Assembly (NCBI RefSeq): GCF_006716745.1
Contig: NZ_VFPP01000001.1
Location: 4,340,001 to 4,404,000 of the forward strand
Length of the DNA: 64,000 nt
Source: Saccharothrix saharensis
GTDB taxonomy: Bacteria; Actinomycetota; Actinomycetes; Mycobacteriales; Pseudonocardiaceae
Direction of reading: 5' to 3'
Positions within the stretch are counted from its first letter, which is position 1, and the number at the start of each line of letters is the position of its first letter. Shown piece by piece: positions 26,502-37,182 of the stretch. The translations under genes were made by a program, and so were the position numbers. The notes under the pieces were generated by a model. That model searched no databases. It was given only the letters and a program-made list of their open reading frames with translations, and was not told the DNA's origin.

Positions 26502-27473
26502 ATGGCTCCCAGCGGGCCGGGGATCAGGCTGCTGCCCAACGCCATCACGGTCCTCGCGATGTGCGCGGGGCTGTCGGCCGTGCACTTCGCGATCATCGGG
26601 ATGTACGGGGCCGCGATCGGGTCCATCGCGGCGGCGGCCGTGTTCGACGGTTTGGACGGGCGGATCGCCCGGCTGCTCGACGCGACCAGCAAGATGGGCG
26701 CCGAGCTGGACTCGCTGGCCGACGCGATCTCGTTCGGCGTCGCGCCCGCGCTGGTGATCTACGTGTGGAAGTTCGACCCGGGTCGCGAGGGCTGGGTCGT
26801 CGCGTTGATCTTCGCGGTGTGCATGGTGCTGCGGTTGGCGCGGTTCAACACGTTGCTGGAGGTCGAGCAGCCACCGTTCGCGAAGGAGTTCTTCGTCGGC
26901 GTGCCCGCGCCGGCCGGCGGCCTGTTGCTGCTGCTGCCGTTGATCGTGGACGAGCAGCTGGGCCGGTCGGGGTGGTGGTCGGGTTCGGCGGTCGTGGCCG
27001 CGTGGACGGTCGGGATCGCGTTGCTGCTGGTGAGCCGGATCCCGACGCTGTCGGTGAAGACCATCAAGGTGCCGCCGCGCTTCGTCGCGCCGCTGCTGGT
27101 GCTGGTCGGCCTGCTGGCGGCGGCCGTCATCACGTTCCCGCTGGTGGCGTTGATCGCGGCGATGCTCGTGTACCTGGCGCACCTGCCGTACTCGGTGCGG
27201 CGGTACCGGTGGCTGGCGAAGCACCCGGAGGCGTGGTCGGTGCCGGCGGCGGATCGGCGGGCGATCAAGCGGGCGCACGGCGTGGCGGCGCGGCGGTTGG
27301 GGTTGCGGCAGCCGTTGGGTGGCCGGGTGGCGGGAGCGGCGATGCGTGCCGTGCGGCGGCCTCGGCGGACTGTCGATCCAACGCAGGTGGCGGCGGAGAC
27401 GAACGGTCAGGCGAGGCCGGGCAAGCGGCGGGGGTGGCGGCAGATCGGCTTGCGCCGGCATGATCGGCCGTAG
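26502..27473 (+). CDS. pssA: CDP-diacylglycerol--serine O-phosphatidyltransferase
   Basis: 323 residues with about seven membrane helices. The CDP-alcohol phosphatidyltransferase signature is complete: DGLDGRIARLL then GAELDSLADAISF (DGxxARx8GxxxDxxxD). It makes phosphatidylserine from CDP-diacylglycerol and serine, feeding Psd encoded four bases upstream. The last ~70 residues form a basic cytoplasmic tail (RRAIKRAHGVAARRLGLRQ ... KRRGWRQIGLRRHDRP), longer than in most homologues. Confidence 0.96.
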   Translation: MAPSGPGIRLLPNAITVLAMCAGLSAVHFAIIGMYGAAIGSIAAAAVFDGLDGRIARLLDATSKMGAELDSLADAISFGVAPALVIYVWKFDPGREGWVVALIFAVCMVLRLARFNTLLEVEQPPFAKEFFVGVPAPAGGLLLLLPLIVDEQLGRSGWWSGSAVVAAWTVGIALLLVSRIPTLSVKTIKVPPRFVAPLLVLVGLLAAAVITFPLVALIAAMLVYLAHLPYSVRRYRWLAKHPEAWSVPAADRRAIKRAHGVAARRLGLRQPLGGRVAGAAMRAVRRPRRTVDPTQVAAETNGQARPGKRRGWRQIGLRRHDRP

Positions 27474-27988
27474 GTCGGTGCACCGGCTCTGACCTGCTGT
27501 TACGTGCGGTGACTCCGTGCACGATCGGGTGATCTTCGGTCCGATCATGAATGGAAACGCCGTTATCGGGATGCTCGGACGTCGGTTGGAACAACGAGGC
27601 CGGCAACCAACCCCCACTCGCCCCGACCACCCCCGGTGGCCACGAGCAGCGGCGTGGCGGTGGCCATTGCCGGTGGGTGCTCGGCCGACTGGCCGGCGGC
27701 GGTGACCATCGACGGTCGGCAACGGGCCGGCCGTGGCGGTGACCGTTGGCCGTTCGCGGCGCGGTGGCCGGCGGCGGTGGGCGTCAGCGTCACGCGGGGA
27801 ACAGCCGGCGCCCCGCAGAGCGGCAGCGCCCCCGGCGTCGCCCGCGGCTGCCGCACCTGTGATCGTCCGCAGCAGCCCGGACTCCGCAGCAGCCCCGGAC
27901 CCGCAGCCGCTCCCGCAGTCCTGTCCCCCGTGGCCGGCACGCGAGCCGTGGGGCCCTGGCCGGTTGTCGCCCGGGCCCCTCGTCGCGG
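27474..27988. other. non-coding stretch between pssA and def with repeat copy A
   Basis: 515 bases between convergent genes. Repeat copy A occupies 27522-27635. The remainder is skewed G/C low complexity with a GTGGCGGTGGCC-like texture. Short ORFs lack ribosome sites and coding-like third-position bias, so I call no gene. Confidence 0.55.
27522..27635 (+). repeat. dispersed ~100-bp repeat, copy A
   Basis: CGATCGGGTGATCTTCGG, then ATG AAT GGA AAC GCC GTT ATC, CTCGGACGTCGGTTGGAAC, then CAACCAACCCCCACTCGCC. Aligns with copies B and C without gaps over the first ~60 bases after the ATG relative to B. Would encode MNGNAVIGMLGRRLEQRGR if translated. 49 bases after the pssA stop, same strand. Confidence 0.78.
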
Positions 27989-28570
27989 CTAGTCCTCGTC
28001 GTCGGCGAACGGGTCTTCGGAGGTCGCCGGGTCCCACGACAGGCCCGGCACGCCCCAGCCGTTGGCCTTCAGCATCTTCTTCGCGGCCCGCTTGTGCCGC
28101 CCCACCAGCCGGTCGAGGTAGATCACGCCGTTGAGGTGATCGGTCTCGTGCTGCAGGCACCGCGCGAAGAACCCGGTGCCCTCGACCTCGACGGGCTTGC
28201 CGTCGCCGTCGAACCCGGTCACCTTCGCCCACGTCGCCCGCCCCGTCGGGTACGACTCGCCCGGGGCCGACAGGCAGCCCTCGAAGTCGTCGTCCGGGTC
28301 CGGCATCCCCAGGGGGACCTCGGAGGTCTCCAGCACCGGGTTCACCACGACGCCGCGGTGTCGCACGCCCTCGTCGTCCGGGCAGTCGTAGACGAACAGC
28401 CGCAGGTCGATCCCGATCTGGTTGGCCGCCAGGCCGACACCGTGCGCCGCCGCCATCGTCTCGTACATGTCGTCGATCAACGTGCGCAGCGACTCGTCGA
28501 ACACCTCGACCGGGCGGGTCGGGTTGTGGAGCACGGGATCTCCGGCGATCCGGATCGGGTGAACTGCCAT
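27989..28570 (-). CDS. def: peptide deformylase
   Basis: 193 residues with the three deformylase motifs: [11 protein letters not shown] (motif 1), EGCLSAPG (motif 2, metal-binding Cys) and [15 protein letters not shown] (motif 3, HExxH). It removes the formyl group from nascent protein N-termini. The acidic tail ([14 protein letters not shown]) is an extension typical of actinobacterial forms. The gene stands alone, divergent from the DUF3263 gene with 111 bases between. Confidence 0.97.
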   Translation of the reverse strand: MAVHPIRIAGDPVLHNPTRPVEVFDESLRTLIDDMYETMAAAHGVGLAANQIGIDLRLFVYDCPDDEGVRHRGVVVNPVLETSEVPLGMPDPDDDFEGCLSAPGESYPTGRATWAKVTGFDGDGKPVEVEGTGFFARCLQHETDHLNGVIYLDRLVGRHKRAAKKMLKANGWGVPGLSWDPATSEDPFADDED

Positions 28571-28681
28571 GGCGTGCAGCCTAACGGCGCGTCGATCGGG
28601 ACGCGCCGACCGATGAGCCGACCCACACCAAGATCACGTGATGTAATGGCACCCACGCACGGGACACGGCTGAGGAGCCAG

Positions 28682-28978
28682 ATGGACGCCGCAGAGGCAC
28701 TGGCGCCGGCGGAGGGGCCGGACGACGGTTTGAACGACCGGGAGCGCGAGATCCTGGCCTTCGAACGCCAGTGGTGGAAGTACGCGGGTGCGAAGGAACA
28801 GGCCGTCCGGGAGCTGTTCGACATGTCCGCGACGCGCTACTACCAGCTGCTCAACGCGTTGATCGAGAAGGAAGAGGCGTTGGCCGCCGATCCGATGCTG
28901 ATCAAGAGACTGCGCAGGTCCCGCTCCGGCAGGCAACGCGCCCGCGCGGCGAAGCGGCTGGGCGTCGAGCGCCGATGA
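28682..28978 (+). CDS. DUF3263 family protein
   Basis: 98 residues, ATG with GAGGAGCC just ahead. The DUF3263 core LNDREREILAFERQWWKYAGAKEQAVRELFDMSATRYYQLLNALI is complete and resembles a helix-turn-helix (AGAKEQAVRELFDMSATRYYQ). Basic C-terminus RRSRSGRQRARAAKRLG. Function unknown; likely a DNA-binding protein by fold. The stop overlaps the LytR_C gene (ATGA), a pairing often seen in actinobacteria. Confidence 0.93.
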   Translation: MDAAEALAPAEGPDDGLNDREREILAFERQWWKYAGAKEQAVRELFDMSATRYYQLLNALIEKEEALAADPMLIKRLRRSRSGRQRARAAKRLGVERR

Positions 28979-29628
28979 CGAACCCGGAACAGCCGGCGGG
29001 CCCCGCGCACCCCGCACGCGCCGCGGGCTACGCGCTGCTCGGCGTGGCCGTCATCGCCCTGGTGATCGGCTTGGTCAGCCTGTTCACCGGCGGCCCGGAC
29101 GACGAACCGCCGGCCGCGCAGTCGACCCCGCCGTCGACGACCTCGGGCACGTCCGACAGCTCCGGCACCCCGACCGGCGAGGCGACCACGACCCCGTCGC
29201 AGCCGCAAGCGCCGTCGTCGGAGACCTCGGCGGCGTCACCGCCCGGCACGACCGCCGCGCCGACGCCGTCCGCGAACGCCGGTGCCACCACGACGGAAAC
29301 GCCGCCGCCACCGGTGACCACGACGCCGAAGGTGCCGGTGCGCGTCTACAACAACAGCACCACCCAGGGCCTGGCCGCCCGCGCGTCGGACGACGTGCAG
29401 CGCGCCGGGTGGGAGGTCGCCGAGAAGGGCAACTACTCGTCGGGCAACATCCCGACGACCACGGTCTACTTCCGCCCCGGCACCGAGGAGGAAGCCTCGG
29501 CGCGGGAACTGGCCCGCATCCTCAACGCCCGGGTGGAGCCCCGGTTCGACGGGATCCAGAGCGCCCACCCGGGGATCATCGTGATCGTCACCAACGACTA
29601 CAGGGGACCGTCCGGCAAGGTCTCGTGA
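28975..29628 (+). CDS. LytR_C domain membrane protein
   Basis: 217 residues. One N-terminal membrane helix (GYALLGVAVIALVIGLVSLF), a ~80-residue Ser/Thr/Pro-rich linker, and a C-terminal LytR_C domain (VPVRVYNNSTTQGLAARASDDVQRAGWEV, TTVYFRPGTEEEASARELARIL, PGIIVIVTNDY). Exported domain faces the cell wall. The domain alone, without the LytR-CpsA-Psr catalytic part, is of unknown function but is associated with wall polymer attachment. Translation coupled to the DUF3263 gene. Converges on the AAA+ gene three bases away. Confidence 0.92.
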   Translation: MTNPEQPAGPAHPARAAGYALLGVAVIALVIGLVSLFTGGPDDEPPAAQSTPPSTTSGTSDSSGTPTGEATTTPSQPQAPSSETSAASPPGTTAAPTPSANAGATTTETPPPPVTTTPKVPVRVYNNSTTQGLAARASDDVQRAGWEVAEKGNYSSGNIPTTTVYFRPGTEEEASARELARILNARVEPRFDGIQSAHPGIIVIVTNDYRGPSGKVS

Positions 29629-29631
29629 CCC

Positions 29632-31887
29632 TCACCGCTCGCGGGACTTGGCGTAGGCGGCGAGGGCGTCGAGCTGCGCCGGGTCCAGCGACGGCCGGAC
29701 GGCTCCACGTGCGGTCGCGAGGTGGGCGCCCGTCACCTCCGCCGCGGCCAGGGACTCGCGCATCGCGGTCAGCGCGGCCTCGCGGATCAACGCCGCGCAG
29801 TCCGCCGCCGAGTACCCGTCCAGCTCCTCGGCCAACGCGTCGAGGTCCACGTCCGACGCCAACGGCGTGTTCCGCGACGACGCCCGCAGGATCTCGGCCC
29901 GCGCGTCGGCGTCCGGCGGCGGCACGTACACCAGCCGCTCCAACCGGCCGGGCCGCAGCAACGCGGGGTCGACCAGTTCGGGCCGGTTCGTGGCGCCGAG
30001 CACGATGACGTCGCGCAGCGGCTCGACCCCGTCCAGCTCGGTGAGCAGCGCCGCGACGACCCGGTCGGACACGCCGGAGTCGGACGACTGGCCGCGTCGG
30101 GGTGCCAGCGCGTCGACCTCGTCCAGGAACACCATCGCGGGTGCGGCTTCGGCGGCGCGCCGGAACAGCTCGCGCACGGCGCGTTCGGACTCGCCGACGA
30201 ACTTGTCCATCAGCTCGGCGCCCTTGACCGACAGCACGTTGAGCCGGCCGGTGCCCGCCAACGCGCGCACGAGGAACGTCTTGCCGCATCCCGGTGGTCC
30301 GTACAGCAGGAGGCCGCGCGGGGGTGCGACGCCGAGGCGTGCGAAGGAGTCCGGGTACTGCAACGGCCACAGCGCGGCTTCGGTGAGGGCTTGCTTGACC
30401 TCGGTCATGTCGCCGACGTCGTCCAGCGTGAGGCCGCCGGTCCGCAGCGTGTCCGAAGTGGACATGGAGATCGGGCGGACGATCTCCAGTGCTCCCAGGA
30501 GGTCTGCCTGGCCGACGCGTGGTTCGTCGACGTCCCGCTGGCGCAGGGCGGCTCGGAGTGCGGCTTCGCGGCGCAACGCGACCAGGTCGGCGGTGACGAA
30601 GCCGGGGGTGCGGTCCGCGATCACCCCGAGGTCCACATCGGACTCGACGGGCACGTCGCGCAGCAGGACGCGGAGCAGTTCGGTGCGGGTGTGGCCGTCG
30701 GGCAGGGGTAGGACGAGTTCGCGGTCGACCAGTTCGGGGACCCTCAGCCGGGGGTCGATCGCTTCGGGGTGCGCGCTGGTGACGGCCAGCGCGACGCCGT
30801 CGGGTCGGCCGCGCAACGCGTCCAGCACGACGGTCGCCACGGGCGGTGCGGAAGCCGCGGGCAGCAGCGCTTCGACGTCGGTCAGCAGCAGCACGGCGGG
30901 CGCTTGCCGTTGGGCTTGGGCGAGGGCGTCGGCGACGCGTTGGGCTGCCGCGTTGGCTTCGAGCACGGCGATGCTGGGGGCGGCGACCTCGATGACGGTC
31001 GCTTCGGCACCGTGGGCGACGGCACGGACGAACGTCGCCTTGCCGACCCCTTCGGGCCCGCTGACCAGGGCCGCCAGTCGGGGTGCCGCGCCCAGCCGGG
31101 CCAGCAGCTCGGGGTGGCTGAACGTGAGGTCGAGCCACTCGGCCAGCCTCTTCGCCGCCTCCTGCTGCCCCACCAGGTCGGCCACCGGCACCGGCGGCAC
31201 CGACACCTCCACCGCGCTCGTCGTGGCGTTCGCCGCCGCCGTGCCTGTCGCGACGACCGCTTGGGCGCTCGATCCCGCGCCGACCGTGACCGTGCCGCTG
31301 CCCGACACCGCCGGCGGGTCACCGGTTCGCGCGCCGTCGCGCCACCCGACCACCGTCGACGGCTGCACGGCCACCGGCCCGTCGGCGGGGTCGGCGGAGG
31401 TGATGGTCAGCAGTTCGTTGGTCCACGTCATGCCGATGGCGTTGGACAGCTTGCGGCGGGTGGCGCTCACGTCCGCGCCGGGCGGCGGGGCCAGGTCCTG
31501 CGGGAGCAGGGAGACGGCGTCGCCGACGGTGAGGACCTTGCCGGTCAGCGCCATGCGGAGCGTCTCCGGCGTGAGGCCGGTGCTGGCCAACCGCGACCCG
31601 GCCACGATGACCGTGCGGGCGGCGGCGACGTCCACCGGCGCCACCACCACTTCCGCGCCTTCGACCACGCCGAGGTTCGACAGCGTGACGTCGTCCACCA
31701 GCACGACGCCGGGCGGGCCGTCGCCGGCGGTCGCGGCGGCGAGGGCGGCGCTCACCCGGGCACCGGTCAGGCGGACCGCGTCCCAGGCGCGCAGGCCCAA
31801 CGCGTCCAGCACCTCGGGGTGCAGGCGCACCACGCCGCGTCGGGTGTCCAGGGCCGAGGGGGACAGGCGGGCGGTCAGCGTGATCAC
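29632..31887 (-). CDS. CDC48/p97-like double AAA+ ATPase
   Basis: 751 residues. The N-terminal ~180 match the CDC48 N-domain double-psi barrel style (VVRLHPEVLDALGLRAWDAVRLTG, LSNLGVVEGAEVVVAPV). D1 has an atypical Walker A, GPEGVGKAT (~residue 282, the Thr of GKT replaced by Ala), and a weak Walker B, VLLLTDVEAL. D2 is canonical: GPPGCGKTFLV (~residue 535), MVFLDEVDAL, TNRPELVDPALLRPGRLERLVYVP with arginine finger region. So D2 probably does the ATP hydrolysis. Protein-unfolding role by family; partners unknown. GTG start at 31887. No proteasome genes are adjacent. Confidence 0.94.
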   Translation of the reverse strand: MITLTARLSPSALDTRRGVVRLHPEVLDALGLRAWDAVRLTGARVSAALAAATAGDGPPGVVLVDDVTLSNLGVVEGAEVVVAPVDVAAARTVIVAGSRLASTGLTPETLRMALTGKVLTVGDAVSLLPQDLAPPPGADVSATRRKLSNAIGMTWTNELLTITSADPADGPVAVQPSTVVGWRDGARTGDPPAVSGSGTVTVGAGSSAQAVVATGTAAANATTSAVEVSVPPVPVADLVGQQEAAKRLAEWLDLTFSHPELLARLGAAPRLAALVSGPEGVGKATFVRAVAHGAEATVIEVAAPSIAVLEANAAAQRVADALAQAQRQAPAVLLLTDVEALLPAASAPPVATVVLDALRGRPDGVALAVTSAHPEAIDPRLRVPELVDRELVLPLPDGHTRTELLRVLLRDVPVESDVDLGVIADRTPGFVTADLVALRREAALRAALRQRDVDEPRVGQADLLGALEIVRPISMSTSDTLRTGGLTLDDVGDMTEVKQALTEAALWPLQYPDSFARLGVAPPRGLLLYGPPGCGKTFLVRALAGTGRLNVLSVKGAELMDKFVGESERAVRELFRRAAEAAPAMVFLDEVDALAPRRGQSSDSGVSDRVVAALLTELDGVEPLRDVIVLGATNRPELVDPALLRPGRLERLVYVPPPDADARAEILRASSRNTPLASDVDLDALAEELDGYSAADCAALIREAALTAMRESLAAAEVTGAHLATARGAVRPSLDPAQLDALAAYAKSRER

Positions 31888-32198
31888 GGGGTGAGCGTAG
31901 TTGGGGTGTGCGGTCGACGGCGCGCGGTCGGGCCAGGTCGGGGCGGGCGGGGCAGGCCGGCGACGGCGGAAGCGGCGGCGGTGCGGCGGCGAGGGCGACG
32001 ACGGCGAGGCGGGCTGCGGTGTTCGGCAGCTGTGGCGGGCGACAGGACGGTCGGGGTCGGCGGGCGGGGGTGGGTCGGGGCGAGTGAGGGGGTTGAGGGC
32101 GGCCTCTTCGTTTCAACCGACGTTCGAGGGGCCTCGTAACGGCGTTTTGGTTCATGGCTTCGGTGACGATCACCCGGATGGGTGGCCCGGCAGTGCGG
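31888..32198. other. non-coding stretch upstream of the AAA+ gene with repeat copy B
   Basis: 311 bases. Right half is repeat copy B (32060-32180, minus). The part adjoining the AAA+ start is Pro/Arg low complexity; no promoter hexamers are convincing. Confidence 0.5.
32060..32180 (-). repeat. dispersed ~100-bp repeat, copy B
   Basis: Read on the minus strand: CCGGGTGATCGTCACCGAAG, then ATG AAC CAA AAC GCC GTT ACG, CTCGAACGTCGGTTGAAACG, then CAACCCCCTCACTCGCCCC. Closest to copy A. Would encode MNQNAVTRPLERRLKRRGRP. Immediately follows the zinc-ribbon gene on the same strand. Confidence 0.78.
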
Positions 32199-32963
32199 TC
32201 AGACCGGGTCCGCGGCAGGTTCGCCCGGGCCGGGTCGTGGTGCGTCCTCGACCGCGTCCGCAGCGACAACGGGCTGGTCGAGGTGGGTTCGGGGGCGGTG
32301 GTCGGGGCGGGCGGGGCGTGCTGGGCGGCGCCACGGCAGTTCCGGGAACGAGGTCAGTTCGACGTAAGTGGCGCAGCCCGCCAGTTCCGCGTACGCCCCG
32401 GCCAGCACGGCGGCCCGGAGGCGGCGGACCTGGCCTGCTGTCGGCAGCTCTCCCACCAGCAGGAACGGCAGCAGCAGGCGCCACGCGCCGACGGTGGCGG
32501 CACGGTGGCGGTGAGGGGCGCGGACGGTGGCGCGGGCGGTCCGCAGGGCGTGCTCGCCGGCTGTGATGGCGGTGGGGTGGCCGGCGTGGTCCCAGGACCA
32601 GCGCAGGCCGTCGGCCATCGCGCAGCGCACGCAGTCGGCCGGTCCGGTGGCCAGTTCGTCGCCGCACTGGGAGCACGCGAGCAGGGTCATCGCCCAGTCG
32701 GTGCAGGTCCACGGGTGCCGGCCGACCTCGTCGGCCAGGACGAGTTCGGCCAGTTCGCGCTCGCCGGCGCCGCCTTCGGCCAGTTGTTCCGCGGCGAGCA
32801 GTTCCTGCCAGTCGAGCAGCCAGTACTGGTCGACGAGCTCGGCGCAGAACCGGCACGCCGGGTAGCCGCGGCCCGCGAGGTCGCCGCACGAGGGGCACGG
32901 CGAGACCGCGGCGGGGCGGGCCACGCGCCGGGCGCCGGGCGGGAACGGCCGGTGATCAGCCAC
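32199..32963 (-). CDS. hypothetical protein with two zinc-ribbon-like cysteine clusters
   Basis: 254 residues from GTG 32963; no ribosome site is visible, and an ORF start at 33014 would run into the thiC promoter. Two Cys clusters look like zinc ribbons: CPSCGDLAGRGYPACRFC near the N-terminus and CSQCGDELATGPADCVRC about 75 residues on. A conserved-looking DWAMTLLACSQCG and FLLVGELPTAGQVRRLRAAVLAGAYAELAGCATYVELTSFPELPW follow, with a Pro/Arg tail. I do not recognise the family. It is divergent from thiC. Confidence 0.75.
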   Translation of the reverse strand: MADHRPFPPGARRVARPAAVSPCPSCGDLAGRGYPACRFCAELVDQYWLLDWQELLAAEQLAEGGAGERELAELVLADEVGRHPWTCTDWAMTLLACSQCGDELATGPADCVRCAMADGLRWSWDHAGHPTAITAGEHALRTARATVRAPHRHRAATVGAWRLLLPFLLVGELPTAGQVRRLRAAVLAGAYAELAGCATYVELTSFPELPWRRPARPARPDHRPRTHLDQPVVAADAVEDAPRPGPGEPAADPV

Positions 32964-33007
32964 GCGGAGAAAGGTACGCGCAAACAGTGGCGCTTGGCAT
33001 CCGGACC

Positions 33008-33036
33008 TTGGCACGGCACCGGGCCGTGGCTAGGGT
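33008..33036 (+). promoter_or_regulatory. thiC promoter
   Basis: TTGGCA (33008-33013), 17-base spacer, TAGGGT (33031-33036), a good vegetative-sigma promoter whose transcript would start just before the TPP riboswitch. Confidence 0.7.
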
Positions 33037-33068
33037 CAGGCCCGGGAGCAAGGCACCGACAACTCAAC

Positions 33069-34829
<1,761 letters not shown>

Positions 34830-34830
<1 letters not shown>

Positions 34831-35633
34831 TGGCCGCCACCCCGCCCCGCGTGCTGACGATCGCCGGGTCCGACTCGGGCGGTGGCGCGGGCATCCAGGC
34901 CGACCTGCGGACGTTGTTCGCGTGCGGTGTGCACGGGATGACCGCGATCACGGCGGTGACCGTGCAGAACTCGCTGGGCGTGACCGGGTACACCGAGATC
35001 CCGCCGGACGTGGTGGCCGCGCAGATCGAGGCGGTCGCCTCGGACATCGGGGTGAACGCGGCGAAGACGGGGATGCTCGCGTCGGCGGCGATCATCGAGG
35101 CGGTCGCGGCGGCGGTGGACCGGGTCGACGTCGGGCCGTTCGTGGTGGACCCGGTGGCCGCGTCGATGCACGGGCACCAGTTGTTGGCCGACGACGCGCT
35201 GGACGCGGTGCGGACGCTGCTGTTCCCGCGGGCGACGTTGGTGACGCCGAACCTGGACGAGGTGCGGCTGATCACCGGCATCGAGGTGCGCAGCCGTGCC
35301 GACCAGCGCAAGGCCGCCGAGGCGCTGCACGCGATGGGTCCGCGGTGGGTGCTGGTGAAGGGCGGGCACCTGTGGGACGACCCGGAGTGCCTGGACGTGC
35401 TGTACGACGGCGCGGAGTTCATCGAGCTGGTCGGGCCGCGTTACGACGTGAAGCACACGCACGGCAGCGGGGACACGTTGGCGTCGGCGATCGCGTCGCA
35501 GCTCGCGCGGGGTGCGGACGTGCCGTCGGCGGTGCGGTTCGGCAAGGACTTCATCGTCCGGTCGGTCGCCGCCGCTTACCCGTTGGGTGCTGGTGTCGGT
35601 CCCGTGTCGCCGTTGTGGCGGTTGGAGGGCTAG
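34830..35633 (+). CDS. thiD: hydroxymethylpyrimidine/phosphomethylpyrimidine kinase ThiD
   Basis: 267 residues, ribokinase-like fold: LTIAGSDSGGGAGIQADLRTL at the N-terminus, KTGMLASAAIIEAV, DPVAASMHGHQLL, LVTPNLDEVRLITG and the catalytic anion-hole KHTHGSGDTLASAIASQLARG. Phosphorylates HMP-P to HMP-PP for ThiE. Translationally coupled to thiC; a 14-bp terminator hairpin follows. Confidence 0.97.
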
Positions 35634-35687
35634 CCGCGGAGGGGTGGCGGTCGACCTGACCGGCGCTCCGGAGACGATGCCGGCGAT

Positions 35688-35720
35688 GCTGTGCGCGGGC
35701 GCTCGACGCCCGCGCACAGC
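35688..35720 (+). terminator. thiC-thiD operon terminator
   Basis: 14-bp perfect stem GCTGTGCGCGGGCG (35688-35701) and complement (35707-35720), loop CTCGA; 55 bases after the thiD stop. Confidence 0.85.
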
Positions 35721-35801
35721 GCCGCTGGACGACCGGACGGCCGAGTTTCGGGCGAGAGCGGCTGACTGTGTACCTGGTCGAGGACGAGGTGCAGGGGGCT
35801 C

Positions 35802-36059
35802 GTGCGGCGGGTCACCGGGCGGTTCACGGGCGGTGAGCTGCTGTCCGACGTGTACGGGTCGTTCGGGATCAGGGTGCAGCGGTTCGTGCCGGCGGTGCGG
35901 CGGGCGGGGGCGACGCCGCGCTGGGGGATGGACGACCCGACCGCCGTCGAGGGTTGGCACGCGGGGTTGCGGTGCGTGGGGCGGTTCCCGATGTGGGCGG
36001 TTGCCGGAGGTCGGGGACGTGGGCCGGGTGCCGCGGTACCGGTTCTAAGGTTGCTCTAA
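35802..36059 (+). CDS. possible small protein, weak evidence
   Basis: 85-codon ORF beginning at GTG, VRRVTGRFTGGELLSDVYGSFGIRVQRF. The first ~65 codons have high third-position GC and plausible composition (DDPTAVEGWHAGLRCVGRFPMW); the last ~20 degenerate into Gly/Arg. No clear ribosome site and no recognised domain. It may be a gene remnant or chance. Confidence 0.25.
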   Translation: MRRVTGRFTGGELLSDVYGSFGIRVQRFVPAVRRAGATPRWGMDDPTAVEGWHAGLRCVGRFPMWAVAGGRGRGPGAAVPVLRLL

Positions 36060-36093
36060 GCCACCGGTGCGGGGTTCGCGCGTCTTGTAGGGC

Positions 36094-36654
36094 ATGAGCG
36101 CAGTCGGTCAGGACGCCTACATCGCCGAGTTGGTGTTGAACCAGCCCGAGACCGTGGCGGCGCTGTTCTCGGGGGCGGTGCTGCTGGGCGCGGTCGGGTT
36201 CGTGCTGGCGCGGTACCGGGGGTGGGCGGCGCTGCCCGCGGTGCTGGCCGGGTTCGGGTTGGCGCTGGCGGTGGCCGCGACGCTGGCGCGGCCGGGTGGG
36301 ACGTTCACGGTGGTGACGACGGACCCGATCGGGATGTGCGTGGGGAACGAGTTCTCGCTGACCGGGTCGTTGCAGCGGTTGAACCTGGTGATGCTGGTGC
36401 CGTTCGCGTTCTTCGCCACGCTGGCCACGCGGCGGCCGTGGGCGGTGCTGGGCGTGTCGGCGGCGTTCAGCGCGTCGGTGGAGTTCGTGCAGGCCCTGAC
36501 CGCGATCGGGGTGTGCGAGGCGCAGGACTTCCTCAACAACACCGCGGGCGCGTTCTTCGCCGTGCTGGTGGGGTGGCTGGTCACAGCCGCCGCAGGTAGC
36601 CCTCGTACAACGCGCGCAGGTCGACCGTCCCGGGGTCCAGCAGCCACAGGGTGA
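36094..36654 (+). CDS. VanZ-like family membrane protein
   Basis: 186 residues with four to five membrane helices (AALFSGAVLLGAVGFVLARY, LNLVMLVPFAFFATLA). The VanZ-like segment SASVEFVQALTAIGVCEAQDFLNNTAGAFFAVLVGWLV keeps the Glu/Gln and D-x-x-N-N-x-x-G positions of the family. VanZ raises teicoplanin resistance in enterococci; most members have unknown roles. Its 3' end overlaps the convergent TetR gene by 74 bases. ATG 36094 follows a weak ribosome site. Confidence 0.82.
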   Translation: MSAVGQDAYIAELVLNQPETVAALFSGAVLLGAVGFVLARYRGWAALPAVLAGFGLALAVAATLARPGGTFTVVTTDPIGMCVGNEFSLTGSLQRLNLVMLVPFAFFATLATRRPWAVLGVSAAFSASVEFVQALTAIGVCEAQDFLNNTAGAFFAVLVGWLVTAAAGSPRTTRAGRPSRGPAATG

Positions 36655-37165
36655 GCGCGCCTTCGAGGAACGCCACCAGCTCGGTCGCGCGGTCCTCGCC
36701 GAGCCGTGCGGCGAAGGCCCGGCGCAGGGCCCGGTTGCGGGCCAGGAAGCGGGCGCGGACGTCCGTGTCGCCCGCCAGGTGCTCGGCTTGGAGCACGACG
36801 TGGAGCGTGGCCAGGCCCTTGTGCGCCATCGTGTAGTCGGCGTCGGCCAGCAGCGCGGCTTTGAGCCCTTCGACGCCTTGGTCGGCGTGCCGGCTGACGC
36901 GGGCGGCGGCGCGGGCGTCGAACTCGTCGAGGACGGCTTTGAGCAGGTTCTCCTTGGAGCCGAAGTGGTGGATGAGGGCGGACGGCGTGACGCCCGCGCG
37001 GGCGGCGATGGCGGCCACGCCGGTGCCCGCGTAGCCCTGGGCGCCGAACAGCTCGATGGCGGCGTCGACCAGCGCGCGACGCCGTTCGACGCCGCGTTGC
37101 TGGACCTGACCCTTGACCCCGGCGATGGTCGGGAGTTTATCGGGGTGACGGCCGACCGCGCGCAT
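36581..37165 (-). CDS. TetR family transcriptional regulator
   Basis: 194 residues. The N-terminal TetR DNA-binding domain is clear: RRRALVDAAIELFGAQGYAGTGVAAIAARAGVTPSALIHHFGSKENLLKAVLDEF, with a helix-turn-helix at ~residues 49-68. The ligand domain shows no diagnostic motif. ATG 37165 with AGGA five bases ahead. The divergent SRPBCC gene begins only 17 bases away, so this regulator probably controls both. The short spacer contains GCATG at one end and CATGC at the other. Confidence 0.92.
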   Translation of the reverse strand: MRAVGRHPDKLPTIAGVKGQVQQRGVERRRALVDAAIELFGAQGYAGTGVAAIAARAGVTPSALIHHFGSKENLLKAVLDEFDARAAARVSRHADQGVEGLKAALLADADYTMAHKGLATLHVVLQAEHLAGDTDVRARFLARNRALRRAFAARLGEDRATELVAFLEGALTLWLLDPGTVDLRALYEGYLRRL

Positions 37166-37182
37166 GATTATCCTGCACGACC

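Larger units (their letters stand above)
35634..36093. other. intergenic stretch after thiD
   Basis: 460 bases: the thiD terminator (35688-35720), then a weak ORF (35802-36059, listed separately), then TCTAAGG-TTGCTCTAAG just before the VanZ-like start. No promoter could be assigned with confidence. Confidence 0.5.

Noticed and set aside
32964..33014. Extended N-terminus of the zinc-ribbon protein to 33014
   Set aside because: It would overlap the thiC promoter; no ribosome site supports it.
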